This document shows, in pieces, positions 44,131 to 52,958 of a DNA stretch of 64,000 nt. Numbering within the stretch: position 1 is the first letter of the stretch; every line of letters starts with the position of its first letter. The translations under genes and the position numbers were made by a program. The notes under the pieces are model-generated. The model saw only the letters and a program-made list of their open reading frames with translations, was not told the origin of the DNA and did not search any database. The stretch spans positions 124,001-188,000 of the forward strand of contig NZ_FQVP01000006.1 in assembly GCF_900129395.1 (NCBI RefSeq), given 5' to 3'. This DNA is from Pseudosulfitobacter pseudonitzschiae (lineage in GTDB: Bacteria; Pseudomonadota; Alphaproteobacteria; Rhodobacterales; Rhodobacteraceae).

Positions 44131-45124
44131 GTTGCAGCTCCTTTTTGATGTTGTCTCCCGACAAAAGTTGCTGCGCAACAGAGTCCAGAAGCTCGGCCGC
44201 CTTGCCCTGTGCGGCAAGCGTGCGCACGAACCGCAGATGACGGTGCAGCGGCACGTCCCATGTGTATCCCATGCCGCCGAATATCTGGATCGCAGTCTCG
44301 GCTGTCTTGGCGCCAAGACCTGTGGCCCCGATGAATGTTGCGCGTGCGGCGTCAACGGGCATTTCGCAGTGGGGAGAAAGACTGCGGGCGATCGAGTTGC
44401 GGATCGTCTCGACGGCCAGGCACTGTCGGGCAAGATGGTGCTGGATCGCCTGATATGACACCAGCGTTTTGCCAAACTGCCGCCGGTCCTGCGCGTATTC
44501 ACAGGCACGCTCAAGGCTGTCTTCCGCCGCGCCCAGGATCAACGCGGATCGCAGAATTTGCGCAATGCGCTGCAATTCCGTCACCGTTTCCGCGCTCAAT
44601 TCAGGGCCTTCGGCGGCGGTGATGACAACACGCGCCTCGGGCCGCTCCAGGTCAAGGGTATCTTCCGCCATCACCTCGGCGCCCGCGCCCAAGGTGACCA
44701 GAATTGCCGAGCCATCGCGTCGAAAGACCAGAACCGCATCACAGTCCTCGGCCAGCGGAGCGCGGTCTACTGTCCCTGCCGCACCGTCCAGTTCACCGTT
44801 CCATGCGATCGTGACCTTCGTGTGCCCTATCGCGATGGCCGTGGCCAGATCGTCCTGGGTGCCGCTGAAGGCCCGCGCCAAAAGCATTGTCTCAAGCAAG
44901 GGTGCGGCCAGCATTCCGGCCCCAGCGGCATGAAGAACAGGCACGGCAAAGTCGACGGGCAGCCCCATACCACCACAGCTGTCGCCGGCCAGGATACCGG
45001 TCAGCCCCGCATCTGCCAAAAGCGCGATCCTGTCGGCGGTGGTGCCCGCCTCGGCACAGGCGTTCACCACGGCCTTGGCTGTATCGGCAAAATCCTCGGG
45101 GGAAAGATCATATTCGGTGGTCAT
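44120..45124 (-). CDS. Acyl-CoA dehydrogenase, short subunit
   Basis: 334 residues, shorter than the usual 380-400. CEYAQDRRQFGKTLVSYQAI is the conserved Arg/FAD segment and IFGGMGYTWDVPLHRHLR the C-terminal signature. The N-terminal domain is diverged. It is 3 nt from a full-length dehydrogenase gene, the arrangement of heteromeric acyl-CoA dehydrogenases (alpha2beta2, as in sterol and bile-acid side-chain catabolism). It probably supplies one half of the active site; see the neighbour. Confidence 0.82.
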   Translation of the reverse strand: MTTEYDLSPEDFADTAKAVVNACAEAGTTADRIALLADAGLTGILAGDSCGGMGLPVDFAVPVLHAAGAGMLAAPLLETMLLARAFSGTQDDLATAIAIGHTKVTIAWNGELDGAAGTVDRAPLAEDCDAVLVFRRDGSAILVTLGAGAEVMAEDTLDLERPEARVVITAAEGPELSAETVTELQRIAQILRSALILGAAEDSLERACEYAQDRRQFGKTLVSYQAIQHHLARQCLAVETIRNSIARSLSPHCEMPVDAARATFIGATGLGAKTAETAIQIFGGMGYTWDVPLHRHLRFVRTLAAQGKAAELLDSVAQQLLSGDNIKKELQRAS

Positions 45125-45127
45125 GGA

Positions 45128-46321
45128 TTATCTCTCCCAGTTCAGTTTCAGGATCCGCTTTGCAATGATGCCCAGCTGGATTTCGGTCGTGCCCGCATAG
45201 ATCGTTTCGGCGCGCGCCTTGATATAAATGTCTTCCATCCGCCGCTTCACAGCCCGCAAGGGGTCGGACAAATCGGGCGGAAAACGCGAAACGATGTCCA
45301 GGGCAAGCTTGGAAAAATCCTGATGCGCCTCGCTCCAGAACATCTTGGGCAGCGATCCACGGGGCCCGATTTCATTACCGTCGATCAGGGACCCGACCAA
45401 TGTTTCAACGTGCCCTTTAAGCAATTCGATGTTCACCGCCACTTCGGCAAGCGGGCGGGCATAGTCATGTTCGACCAGCCTGCGTGTCGCCGGGTTTTCG
45501 GCACAGGCCGACACCAGGTGCTGTAACTGGTTTTCAAACCGCCAGGCGCGGTGCATCCGGTTGGTGGCACGTTCAATCGACAACACCCGCGTCGCTGCAG
45601 CCCAACCCTGATCGGGCGAGCCGAGCATATCCGCCTCGGGCACGACAACATCATTAAAGAACACTTCACAGAAATGCCGCGCACCGTCGATTGACTTGAT
45701 CTCGCGGATGTCCACGCCCGGCAGGCTGGTGTCCACGGCGAACAGAACAAGCCCGCGGTGACGATCTTCAACCGACCCGGTACGCGCCAGCAACAGGCAG
45801 TGGCTGGATTTGGACGCGCCCGAGGTCCAGATTTTCTGACCGTTGATCACCCAGCCATCATCGGTTTTTTCGGCCTTGGTGCGCAGACCCGCAAGGTCGG
45901 ACCCGGCGTTGGGTTCGGAGAACCCCTGACACCAGATGTTGCGCATCTCGAGGATGGCAGGCAGGTACTCTGCCTTTTGCCGCTCGTTGCCAACGGCCAG
46001 AATGATCGGCCCCGCCAGCTCCTTGCCAATCGAATTGACACTTTCGGGCATTGGCGTGCGGCCAATTTCCCGGCTGATATCCAGATGAGCCCTCAGTCCC
46101 AGATCACCACCGCCGTATTGCGTGGGCCAAGTGGCGCCGATGATACCCGCCTTGTGCAGCTTTGATTCCCATTCGGACAACTCGGCGAAAGTGGGCTCGC
46201 GTTCTTGCAGGATATCCTCGCGCAGGCCCTGCGGAAGGTTCGCGTCCAGCCAGGCGCGGGCCGTGTCACCGGCAGTTTCAAGGGAGGGCCGTTCGCTGGC
46301 CACGGCGGCGGTCTGTGTCAT
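45128..46321 (-). CDS. Acyl-CoA dehydrogenase, full-length subunit
   Basis: 397 residues. ATWPTQYGGGDLGLRAHLDI, CQGFSEPNAGSDLAGLRT and VINGQKIWTSGA are typical. The C-terminal signature reads YAGTTEIQ; the position of the usual catalytic Glu (YEGTxEIQ) is A376, so the base may come from elsewhere or from the partner subunit. It starts in an ATGA overlap with the acyl-CoA ligase gene and forms a pair with the short dehydrogenase encoded downstream. It should desaturate a branched or cyclic acyl-CoA. Confidence 0.87.
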   Translation of the reverse strand: MTQTAAVASERPSLETAGDTARAWLDANLPQGLREDILQEREPTFAELSEWESKLHKAGIIGATWPTQYGGGDLGLRAHLDISREIGRTPMPESVNSIGKELAGPIILAVGNERQKAEYLPAILEMRNIWCQGFSEPNAGSDLAGLRTKAEKTDDGWVINGQKIWTSGASKSSHCLLLARTGSVEDRHRGLVLFAVDTSLPGVDIREIKSIDGARHFCEVFFNDVVVPEADMLGSPDQGWAAATRVLSIERATNRMHRAWRFENQLQHLVSACAENPATRRLVEHDYARPLAEVAVNIELLKGHVETLVGSLIDGNEIGPRGSLPKMFWSEAHQDFSKLALDIVSRFPPDLSDPLRAVKRRMEDIYIKARAETIYAGTTEIQLGIIAKRILKLNWER

Positions 46322-48459
46322 TCAGCGGCCTCTGATGTTTGGGTCTGGTGCGGGATGATCAGCGCGTCAAGCGCGATTGCGCCCAGCCCCTGATCCCGCA
46401 CGAGAAGTGGATTGATATCGATTTCTGCGACGTCATCAGCATGACGCGCGGCAAATTCGGACAGGGCGACAATGGCCTGCGCTGCGGCGTCCACGTCGGC
46501 ACGGGGCCGTCCCCGCGCACCATCAAGCAGCGCAAAACACTTAAGCGATCGCAGCATTTCCTGCGCATCCTCCAGCGAGACAGGTGCCGGTTGCAGGGCG
46601 GTGTCCCGGAACACTTCGGCAAAGATGCCGCCGAGTCCGACCATGACCACCGGTCCAAAGATCGGGTCGGTGGTCGTGCCAACGATCAATTCGGTGCCCC
46701 CTGTGATCATTGGCGCAACCAACACGCCGTCGATCCGGGCATCAGGCGCATGTGTGGCCGCGGCGGTCATGATCCGGGCATAGGCCGCGGCCGCATCGTC
46801 CGCGCCGACAATGCCAAGCTCTACGCCGCCTATGTCGGATTTGTGCTGGATGTCCGCCGACAGTATTTTCATCGCCACGGGCAACGCCAGCCGATCTGCG
46901 GCCTGTCCCGCTGCATCCGCCGATGTCACGACGACCTCCTCGGGAAAGCCTATTCCGGCTGCCGAGAGGACACGTTTGGCATCTGCTTCTGTGGCAACGG
47001 ACCCGCGATCCAGAGGGGCGGTTGCTATGTCCCGCGCGCCACCCGCGTCTTTGCCCTTTTCCGCCGTCAGACGCCCCAGGTGCGACACCCCTTCCATCAT
47101 CGCGTCAATGGTCGGAAAGGTCAGAATGCCCTTGGCGTTCAGGATCTGAAGCGCATCGTCCGGCCCTGCGACACAGGCCACAAAGACCTGATCGGGGTGG
47201 GCCGCACGCGCCGCATCCAAGGCCGCCAGATAGGTGTCGCGCAGGCGAGGCACCTCGAGTCCCAGCGCCATCATGATGCAAACGACTTCATTCGCATTAT
47301 CGCCGGCGACTGCCGACAACAACGCGCCGAAGGTTTCGGGGTTGGCCGACATCTGTGCCGTGGCGTCCACAGGATTCACAGCCGAAGCCAGCGGCAGCAC
47401 TGCCTTGATCTGTTCGATCGCGGCGTCGCCGGTCCGGTTCAGGGTCAGGCCATGTTCTTCCGCCGCGTCCGCCATCATGATGCCAAAGCCGCCGGATGCC
47501 GCGATGACCGACACCGATGGGTTCGCGCTGACCGTCCGGTCTCCTAGGGCGGCGGCGGCGCTGCCCATCTGGACCAACATCTCAAGCGACTTGACGCGCA
47601 CTGCCCCATGTCTGGCAAAGACCGCGTCAAACACCTGGTCCGCACCGGCCAGCCCACCGGTATGCGACATGGCTGCAGCCTTGCCGACGTCCGAGGCGCC
47701 CATCTTCAGCACGAACACGGGTTTGCCAGCAGCCCGCGCGATATCCAGCGCAAGCGTCAGACGAGCGGCATCCCGACAGGTTTCCATACAGACCAGAATG
47801 ACACGGGTCGCAGCGTCGCCCGCCATCCACGCGATGGCATCGGCAATATCCACGTCGCATTCATTGCCAGATGCGATAAAGCGGCTGATCCCCGCCCCAC
47901 CGCGCCCCAGCATTTTCATGGCAAGGCTGCCCACGTTGCCGCTTTGCGATACAATCGCAACCGGACCTTGCGCGGGCATTTCATTTTCCAGTGCGACCGA
48001 GAATGTCCCAATCGCCTTTTCCGGGACACTGACCGTGCCAAGGCAGTTTGGCCCCAGTACCCGCATCCCGCTGTTGTCAGCAATCGCCCGCAATTCGAGT
48101 TGCCGCGCGGCGCCCTCGCTGCCTTGCTCGGCAAATCCGGCGGACAGCACGATCGCGGCGGGCACACCACGTTCGGCACAGGCGCGTGCCGCTTCCAGCG
48201 CACCGGCGCCCGGTACCGCGATCAGCGCCAGGTCCGGGACCTGCGGCAGGTCCGCAACGCTGGCATAGGCGGTCAGACCCTGAACCTCGTCCGCCTTGGG
48301 ATTGACCGGCAGGATTGCCCCGGCATAGCCGTGTTTCTTCAGCAGATGGACAGGTCGCCCGCCCGTTTTGGACGGGTCTGTCGATGCCCCGATAACAGCA
48401 ATCGACCGGGGCTGGAAAATCTGGTCCAACCCCCGACCAAGGTTGATGTCACGCGCCAT
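46318..48459 (-). CDS. ADP-forming acyl-CoA ligase family protein (CoA-binding plus ATP-grasp)
   Basis: 713 residues from the ATG at 48459. The order is CoA-binding domain (IAVIGASTDPSKTGGRPVH), succinyl-CoA-ligase-like domain with H266 in AMSHTGGLAGAD as the phospho-His, and a C-terminal ATP-grasp domain (DIGGVELGIVGADDAAAA, VVMVGLGGIFAEVFRD, INPLLVRD). It activates a carboxylic acid to its CoA thioester with ATP. It would activate the acid taken up by TctABC. A close paralogue (57831-59948) serves the next cluster. Confidence 0.88.
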   Translation of the reverse strand: MARDINLGRGLDQIFQPRSIAVIGASTDPSKTGGRPVHLLKKHGYAGAILPVNPKADEVQGLTAYASVADLPQVPDLALIAVPGAGALEAARACAERGVPAAIVLSAGFAEQGSEGAARQLELRAIADNSGMRVLGPNCLGTVSVPEKAIGTFSVALENEMPAQGPVAIVSQSGNVGSLAMKMLGRGGAGISRFIASGNECDVDIADAIAWMAGDAATRVILVCMETCRDAARLTLALDIARAAGKPVFVLKMGASDVGKAAAMSHTGGLAGADQVFDAVFARHGAVRVKSLEMLVQMGSAAAALGDRTVSANPSVSVIAASGGFGIMMADAAEEHGLTLNRTGDAAIEQIKAVLPLASAVNPVDATAQMSANPETFGALLSAVAGDNANEVVCIMMALGLEVPRLRDTYLAALDAARAAHPDQVFVACVAGPDDALQILNAKGILTFPTIDAMMEGVSHLGRLTAEKGKDAGGARDIATAPLDRGSVATEADAKRVLSAAGIGFPEEVVVTSADAAGQAADRLALPVAMKILSADIQHKSDIGGVELGIVGADDAAAAYARIMTAAATHAPDARIDGVLVAPMITGGTELIVGTTTDPIFGPVVMVGLGGIFAEVFRDTALQPAPVSLEDAQEMLRSLKCFALLDGARGRPRADVDAAAQAIVALSEFAARHADDVAEIDINPLLVRDQGLGAIALDALIIPHQTQTSEAAE

Positions 48460-48460
48460 T

Positions 48461-49231
48461 TCAGCGCCCCGTGAACTTCGGTTCGCGTTTTTCCAGAAAT
48501 GCCATGCGGGCCTCTTTCGCGTCTTCGGTCTGGGCCAGCGCCATCGTATAGTTCTGTTCCATCCGGTAGGCATCGCGCTGCGGCATGTGCTCGACGATGG
48601 TCATCGCCTGTTTGGCATAGCGAATGGCCAGCGGGCTTTTCGACGCGATCTCGCGGGCGACGGCCATGGCGGTCGGCACAAGGTCTTCCTGGGACGTGAC
48701 GGCCTCGATGACATTGCGCTCAAGCAACTCGGCAGCCGTCAGGCGCACACCGGTGTAGAACATGCGGCGCATCGTGGAGCGGCCAAACAACGTGTTCAAC
48801 ATGGATGCACCGCCCGCCAGACCGACATTGATCTCTGGCATGCCAAAGGTCGCGTTTTCAGAGGCATAGAAGACGTCACAGGACGCCATCAGCCCCAGCC
48901 CCGCACCCAGGGCCGCGCCGTTCACTGCGGCGATGACGGGTTTGGAACATTCGCGGATCGCATTGCCTGTCTCGCGGGTGATCCGGTTGTGCTCGAGAAA
49001 ATCTCCGGGAACTTCGGCGTCGGGGCGATCCTTCAGGTCCGCTCCGGCGCAAAACGTTTTTCCCGCACCGGTCAGAACGGCACAGCGAATATCTTCGCGG
49101 GCAGAAATCTCGTCGAACACCGCGATGATTTCGGCACGCGCCTTGCGGTTGAGGGCATTCACGGGCGGGCGATTCAAGGTGACCAATGCAACGTGGTCAA
49201 CGATTTCAAATCGCAGGGTTTCATAAGTCAT
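48461..49231 (-). CDS. Enoyl-CoA hydratase family protein
   Basis: 256 residues. AVLTGAGKTFCAGADLKD and AAVNGAALGAGLGLMASCDV form the oxyanion hole; MPEINVGLAGGASML is the second catalytic segment. In GAGLGLMA the position that is Glu in hydratases (GGGxELA) is Gly, as in isomerases and other crotonases, while E of MPE is kept. So it may be an isomerase, or a hydratase using one Glu. First gene of the operon; its promoter lies in the TetR-box gap. Confidence 0.83.
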   Translation of the reverse strand: MTYETLRFEIVDHVALVTLNRPPVNALNRKARAEIIAVFDEISAREDIRCAVLTGAGKTFCAGADLKDRPDAEVPGDFLEHNRITRETGNAIRECSKPVIAAVNGAALGAGLGLMASCDVFYASENATFGMPEINVGLAGGASMLNTLFGRSTMRRMFYTGVRLTAAELLERNVIEAVTSQEDLVPTAMAVAREIASKSPLAIRYAKQAMTIVEHMPQRDAYRMEQNYTMALAQTEDAKEARMAFLEKREPKFTGR

Positions 49232-49261
49232 GTGTACTCCTCCTGAGGCTCTCCCAGCCCC

Positions 49262-49280
49262 TGACTGACCAGACGGTCAG
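49262..49280. promoter_or_regulatory. TetR-type operator copy 1
   Basis: TGACTGACCAGACGGTCAG; the core is CTGACC-AGAC-GGTCAG with perfect 6-bp arms and a 4-nt spacer. It lies 31 nt upstream of the crotonase start. Confidence 0.7.
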
Positions 49281-49329
49281 CCCGTAACTAGCACCGGCCC
49301 CCGGTACTGACAACAGGAAAATTGCGGAT

Positions 49330-49348
49330 TGACTGACTGGACGGTCAG
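49330..49348. promoter_or_regulatory. TetR-type operator copy 2
   Basis: TGACTGACTGGACGGTCAG, identical to copy 1 at 17 of 19 positions and with the same 4-nt spacing. Its position between the divergent operons, 80 nt from the tctC start, suits control of the TctC side. Confidence 0.7.
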
Positions 49349-49427
49349 TACTAGCGTCGGGCCAATTGGCACCGTTCAGACGGCGCAAATCACGGGACCA
49401 AAGCCCGTACCCAGGAGGAGAAAAAAA

Positions 49428-50402
49428 ATGAAATTCATCAATCGCCGCGCAGTCATTGCCGCAGCAGGAGCAGCCCTTGCGCTCGCCACACCGCAATTTG
49501 CATCAGCGCAGTCTGATGAGCCGATAACCTTTGTTGTTCCATACGGTGGCGGTGGTTTGGTCGATGGGATGACCCGCCAGATTGCCGACCTGGTCTCTGC
49601 CGAACTGGGTGTGCCGGTGCTGGTGGAAAACAAGCCAGGTGCAAACGGAATCATCGGCTCTCAATACGTGGCATCGGCAAAACCGGACGGGCAGACATTT
49701 CTGATTGGCGCGACCGGCCCGATCTCCCTGAACGTACTGCTGCGCCCAAGCCTGCCCTATGGCCTGGAGGATTTTGATCCTGTCGCGACGATGTTCAGTG
49801 GTCCACTGACCGTGACCGTGCCGGCGTCCTTGGGCGTTGATACAATCGACGGGCTGGCCGAATACGCCAAGGAAACGGGGCGTCCACTGCGCTATGCAAC
49901 GCTTGGGCCGGGCAGCGTGACCCATCTGTTTGGCTTGATCATGCAAGGCGAGCTGGGCGTCGACATGGTTGATGTCGCCTATCGCAACAATCCGTCGGCT
50001 CTGGTCGACCTGATGGGAGGGCAGGCAGAACTGAATTTCTCGACGCCTATTTCCCTTCTGGATCACGAGAAATCCGGGGATATCAAAATGCTGGCCATCA
50101 CCACGCCCGAACGGATGGATCAATTCCCGGACCTGCCCACCACGACTGAACTGGGCTATCCCAACCTGGAATCGTCGTTCTGGTTCGGCTTGCTCGCCCC
50201 CGCGGGCACACCTTCCGACATCACCGAAAAGGTCGGTGCCGCTGTTCAAAACGCCATCAACGACGCAGATTTCCAGCAAAAGATGGTCAATGTCGGCATG
50301 ATCCCGCAGCCGGGTCTGGCCGATGCAATGCAGGCCCAGCTGGACACGGACATGAAAGTCTGGGGTAAGGTTGTCAAAGACAATAACATCACCCTCGAGT
50401 AA
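49428..50402 (+). CDS. tctC: Tripartite tricarboxylate transporter substrate-binding protein
   Basis: 324 residues from the ATG after AGGAGGAG. A signal peptide of about 28 residues (RRAVIAAAGAALALATPQFA) precedes ITFVVPYGGGGLVDGMTRQ, the typical Bug/TctC start. IIGSQYVASAKPDGQTFLIG and the conserved loops that bind carboxylate follow. It captures a carboxylate for TctAB. The gene is divergent from the catabolic operon and followed by a hairpin and an SDR gene. The ligand cannot be read from sequence. Confidence 0.9.
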   Translation: MKFINRRAVIAAAGAALALATPQFASAQSDEPITFVVPYGGGGLVDGMTRQIADLVSAELGVPVLVENKPGANGIIGSQYVASAKPDGQTFLIGATGPISLNVLLRPSLPYGLEDFDPVATMFSGPLTVTVPASLGVDTIDGLAEYAKETGRPLRYATLGPGSVTHLFGLIMQGELGVDMVDVAYRNNPSALVDLMGGQAELNFSTPISLLDHEKSGDIKMLAITTPERMDQFPDLPTTTELGYPNLESSFWFGLLAPAGTPSDITEKVGAAVQNAINDADFQQKMVNVGMIPQPGLADAMQAQLDTDMKVWGKVVKDNNITLE

Positions 50403-50412
50403 GTGTCAGACA

Positions 50413-50439
50413 GGCGCGTCGGGTCTGTCCCGGCGCGCC
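50413..50439 (+). terminator. Hairpin after tctC
   Basis: GGCGCG-T-CGGG / CCCG-G-CGCGCC is an 11-bp stem (one G-U pair) with a TCTGT loop 10 nt after the tctC stop. No U-run follows, so partial termination or protection of the tctC mRNA is most likely, with the SDR gene downstream expressed less. Confidence 0.6.
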
Positions 50440-50460
50440 AATGCTAGGGAAGTTGCGTCA

Positions 50461-51243
50461 ATGGACTGGCTCAATCTTAAGGATCGTACCGTTTTCATCA
50501 CCGGTGCCGCAGGAGGGATCGGACGCGCCGTTGCACAAGGCTTTGCCGATCAGGGCGCCCGGCTTGCACTGTTCGACCGTGATGCCGAAGGTCTGAAAGC
50601 GGTGGCGGACCAACTCGAAACCGCGCCGCTGGCGATGCCGCTGGATTTGTCCGATCTTGCCGCAGTCGAAAGCACCCTGAACACAGCCGCGGACCTGGTC
50701 GGTGCGCCCGGCATCCTGGTCAACGTCGCCGCCATGTCGACCCCTGCCCTGCTGGCAGAGGTCAGCGAGGCAGCCTTTCATTTGCAGATGACAGTGAACA
50801 CCACCGCCGCGCTTGTCGCAGCCCAGGTCTTTCGCCGCAGACGCGACACGGACCGACCCGCCGCGATCGTCAACATTTCATCAATCGCGGCCCAGAACCC
50901 CGTTCCGAACGGTGCCGCCTATTCTGCCAGCAAAGCTGCTTTAACGTCCCTAACCCGACAGCTGGCGATCGAATGGGGTCCCGAAGGCATCAGGTGCAAT
51001 CTGGTCAGCCCGGGCCTGATCCTGACGCCCCTGAGCGAGAATTTCTACAGTGACCCAAAAGACCGCAAGGCGCGTGAGGATGTCGTGCCAGTGCGTCGCA
51101 TCGGATTGCCGCAAGATATCGCAGACGCTGTGCTTTACCTCGCCAGCGACCGGGCGTCTTATGTAAGTGGCGCGGATGTGGTCGTAGATGGCGCGTTCAC
51201 ACAAACGCTGATGACCCACATCCCACGCAAACGCATGACCTAA
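50461..51243 (+). CDS. SDR-family oxidoreductase
   Basis: 260 residues from the ATG at 50461. TGAAGGIG (14-21) and the YSASK catalytic pair are intact; the usual NNAG is replaced by NVAA. INSS-like NISSIAAQNPVPNGAAYSASK matches classical SDRs. It is in the same direction as tctC, and its stop overlaps the convergent tetR end by 4 nt. It likely works on an intermediate of the same pathway, perhaps a 3-hydroxyacyl compound. Confidence 0.82.
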   Translation: MDWLNLKDRTVFITGAAGGIGRAVAQGFADQGARLALFDRDAEGLKAVADQLETAPLAMPLDLSDLAAVESTLNTAADLVGAPGILVNVAAMSTPALLAEVSEAAFHLQMTVNTTAALVAAQVFRRRRDTDRPAAIVNISSIAAQNPVPNGAAYSASKAALTSLTRQLAIEWGPEGIRCNLVSPGLILTPLSENFYSDPKDRKAREDVVPVRRIGLPQDIADAVLYLASDRASYVSGADVVVDGAFTQTLMTHIPRKRMT

Positions 51244-51860
51244 CGCTTTGACAGCCCGCCAAGCAGAATTCCGAAATACTGATCGACAATTTCAGGCGGG
51301 CGCAATTCTTTCGAAGGCACGTACCACCGGTGCATCCAGTTGATTGCCGACAGGATAAGGCGCCCTGTCATGGCGGGATCGACCTCATTGAACTCTCCGC
51401 TTTCGACACCTTTCGCAATCAGGGTCCGCAGTTTCAGCTCAAATTCCGTCCGACGTTTCAGGCGTTCCGCCTGACGATGCCTGTCTGGATCGTTCCAAAA
51501 CGATGAACTCGCCGCGATCCACGCCCAGCGATATTCCTCAAAGAACTCTGCTGTCGCGATCATAAAGGCACGCACCTGTTCCGCGGCGCTGGCATCCTCG
51601 GGGATCTGCCCGAACACATACTCATTCAGGCGAAGCGCCGAGCGCATCGCGATCTGGGAATAGAATTTCTCTTTGCTTGTAAAGTGATGATACAAAAGCG
51701 CTTTTGACACCCCCGACGCTTCTGACACGTCACGCATGGTTGCCGCGTCGTATCCTTTCTCGGCAAAGACACGCGCGCCCGTCTCCAAAAGCTCCAGAAC
51801 CCGCGGGCTGAGAACCGAATCTGCTTCTGCATCCGAGGTGGCTTTGGACCCTGTGCTCAT
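51240..51860 (-). CDS. TetR-family transcriptional regulator
   Basis: 206 residues. SPRVLELLETGARVFAEKGY, TMRDVSEASGVSKALLYHHF is a clear TetR HTH, and the C-terminal domain (WMHRWYVPSKELRPPEIVDQ) resembles the TetR_C type seen in acyl-CoA-responsive regulators. It most likely represses cluster A through the CTGACY-N4-GGTCA boxes, including one upstream of itself at 51906-51920, with an acyl-CoA as inducer. The inducer is inference. Confidence 0.82.
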   Translation of the reverse strand: MSTGSKATSDAEADSVLSPRVLELLETGARVFAEKGYDAATMRDVSEASGVSKALLYHHFTSKEKFYSQIAMRSALRLNEYVFGQIPEDASAAEQVRAFMIATAEFFEEYRWAWIAASSSFWNDPDRHRQAERLKRRTEFELKLRTLIAKGVESGEFNEVDPAMTGRLILSAINWMHRWYVPSKELRPPEIVDQYFGILLGGLSKR

Positions 51861-51905
51861 GCTCTATCACCCTTAAATTCTTCTCGGATAAGTTATACGC
51901 AGCGG

Positions 51906-51920
51906 CTGACCGGCGGGTCA
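51906..51920. promoter_or_regulatory. TetR-type operator copy 3 (upstream of tetR)
   Basis: CTGACC-GGCG-GGTCA repeats the arms and the 4-nt spacer of the two boxes at 49.3 kb. It lies 46 nt upstream of tetR, where it would allow autoregulation. Confidence 0.55.
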
Positions 51921-52850
51921 ATGCGGTGCGGTCGCGGAAATGCCGGGCCCCGAAATACCCTGCCAATAGCGGGCCACGAAATCGAGGTAGACGCGCAGCT
52001 TTGTCGGGACCTGAACCGTCTCAAGGAAGGCCGCATAAATGCCCTCCTCAAATGTGGTATTTGTCACCGCGTAGTCCTCCAAGACACGCACCAACCTGCC
52101 CTCTTGGATATCCTGGGCCACGTTGTATTCGTCCAACAAGGCAATGCCGTGCCCTTGTCGCGCGCATTCAAGCAAAACCTGCCCGTTGTTCGACCCGAAT
52201 GCCGTCGGCACCGGCAGGTCTTCAGCCTGGTCTTCTTTCACAAAACGCCAGTACACGACATCATGCCCCAGCAAATAGGGCAGACACGCATGCTGCAGCA
52301 GGTCCGACGGGACCAGGGGCTGTGACCTACGCGCCAGGTAATCCGGCGCGGCGATCAACACCCGTTCGCTTGCGAACAGACGCCGCCGCATCAGCCCGGC
52401 CTCTTGTGGCGGTGCAATACAGAAATCCAGGTCAAAGCCGTCTTCGCGCAACCGGACAGGACGCTCTGAAAGGTGCAGTTCCACGATCACTTCGGGGTAG
52501 GATCTGGCGAACTCCGTCTGCAGCTTTGCCAGAACGGCCACCCCGAACATGGTCCGCGAATGCACCCGCAGAACGCCCTGTGGCGTGTCCTGAAGCGATG
52601 CGGCATCAGCCTCGGCCGAACGTATCCCCGCAATGATGGATTCAGCCCGCGCAACGTAGGTTTTTCCTGCCTCAGACAAGGTCAGGTTGCGGGTCGAGCG
52701 GTGCACAAGGGTCACCCCGATGTGCGCCTCCAACTCGGTGATATGCCGCGACACGCTGGCAGGCGACAGGTTGAAACGTCGGCCCGCCGCCGAAAAGCTG
52801 CCGTGGCTTGCGGCAGCGACCAACAGTTCCATCGCCCTGAGCTTGTCCAT
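51918..52850 (-). CDS. LysR-family transcriptional regulator
   Basis: 310 residues from the ATG at 52850; the frame continues upstream across the divergent gene and must not be used. HTH: MDKLRAMELLVAAASHGSFS...RRFNLSPASVSRHITELEAH. The effector domain fits the CrgA-like subgroup (LRVHSRTMFGVAVLAKLQTE, GHGIALLDEYNVAQDI). It is divergent from the luciferase-like monooxygenase gene and likely controls it. Confidence 0.83.
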   Translation of the reverse strand: MDKLRAMELLVAAASHGSFSAAGRRFNLSPASVSRHITELEAHIGVTLVHRSTRNLTLSEAGKTYVARAESIIAGIRSAEADAASLQDTPQGVLRVHSRTMFGVAVLAKLQTEFARSYPEVIVELHLSERPVRLREDGFDLDFCIAPPQEAGLMRRRLFASERVLIAAPDYLARRSQPLVPSDLLQHACLPYLLGHDVVYWRFVKEDQAEDLPVPTAFGSNNGQVLLECARQGHGIALLDEYNVAQDIQEGRLVRVLEDYAVTNTTFEEGIYAAFLETVQVPTKLRVYLDFVARYWQGISGPGISATAPH

Positions 52851-52877
52851 ATCCGCCTTTGCAGAATGTGAAAAGGT

Positions 52878-52902
52878 ATTGCTTACGATTAGCCAATTAT
52901 AC
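52878..52902. promoter_or_regulatory. Candidate LysR site and -10 box
   Basis: ATTG (52878-52881) and CAAT (52894-52897) form an interrupted palindrome, and the minus strand has TATAAT at 52896-52901 with TTAACA 15 bp upstream, pointing to lysR. Evidence is modest. Confidence 0.35.
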
Positions 52903-52958
52903 CCGAAATTGAAAGGTGTTAACTTTGACGAAATCAGTGGTTCAAGGGAGGAACGATC

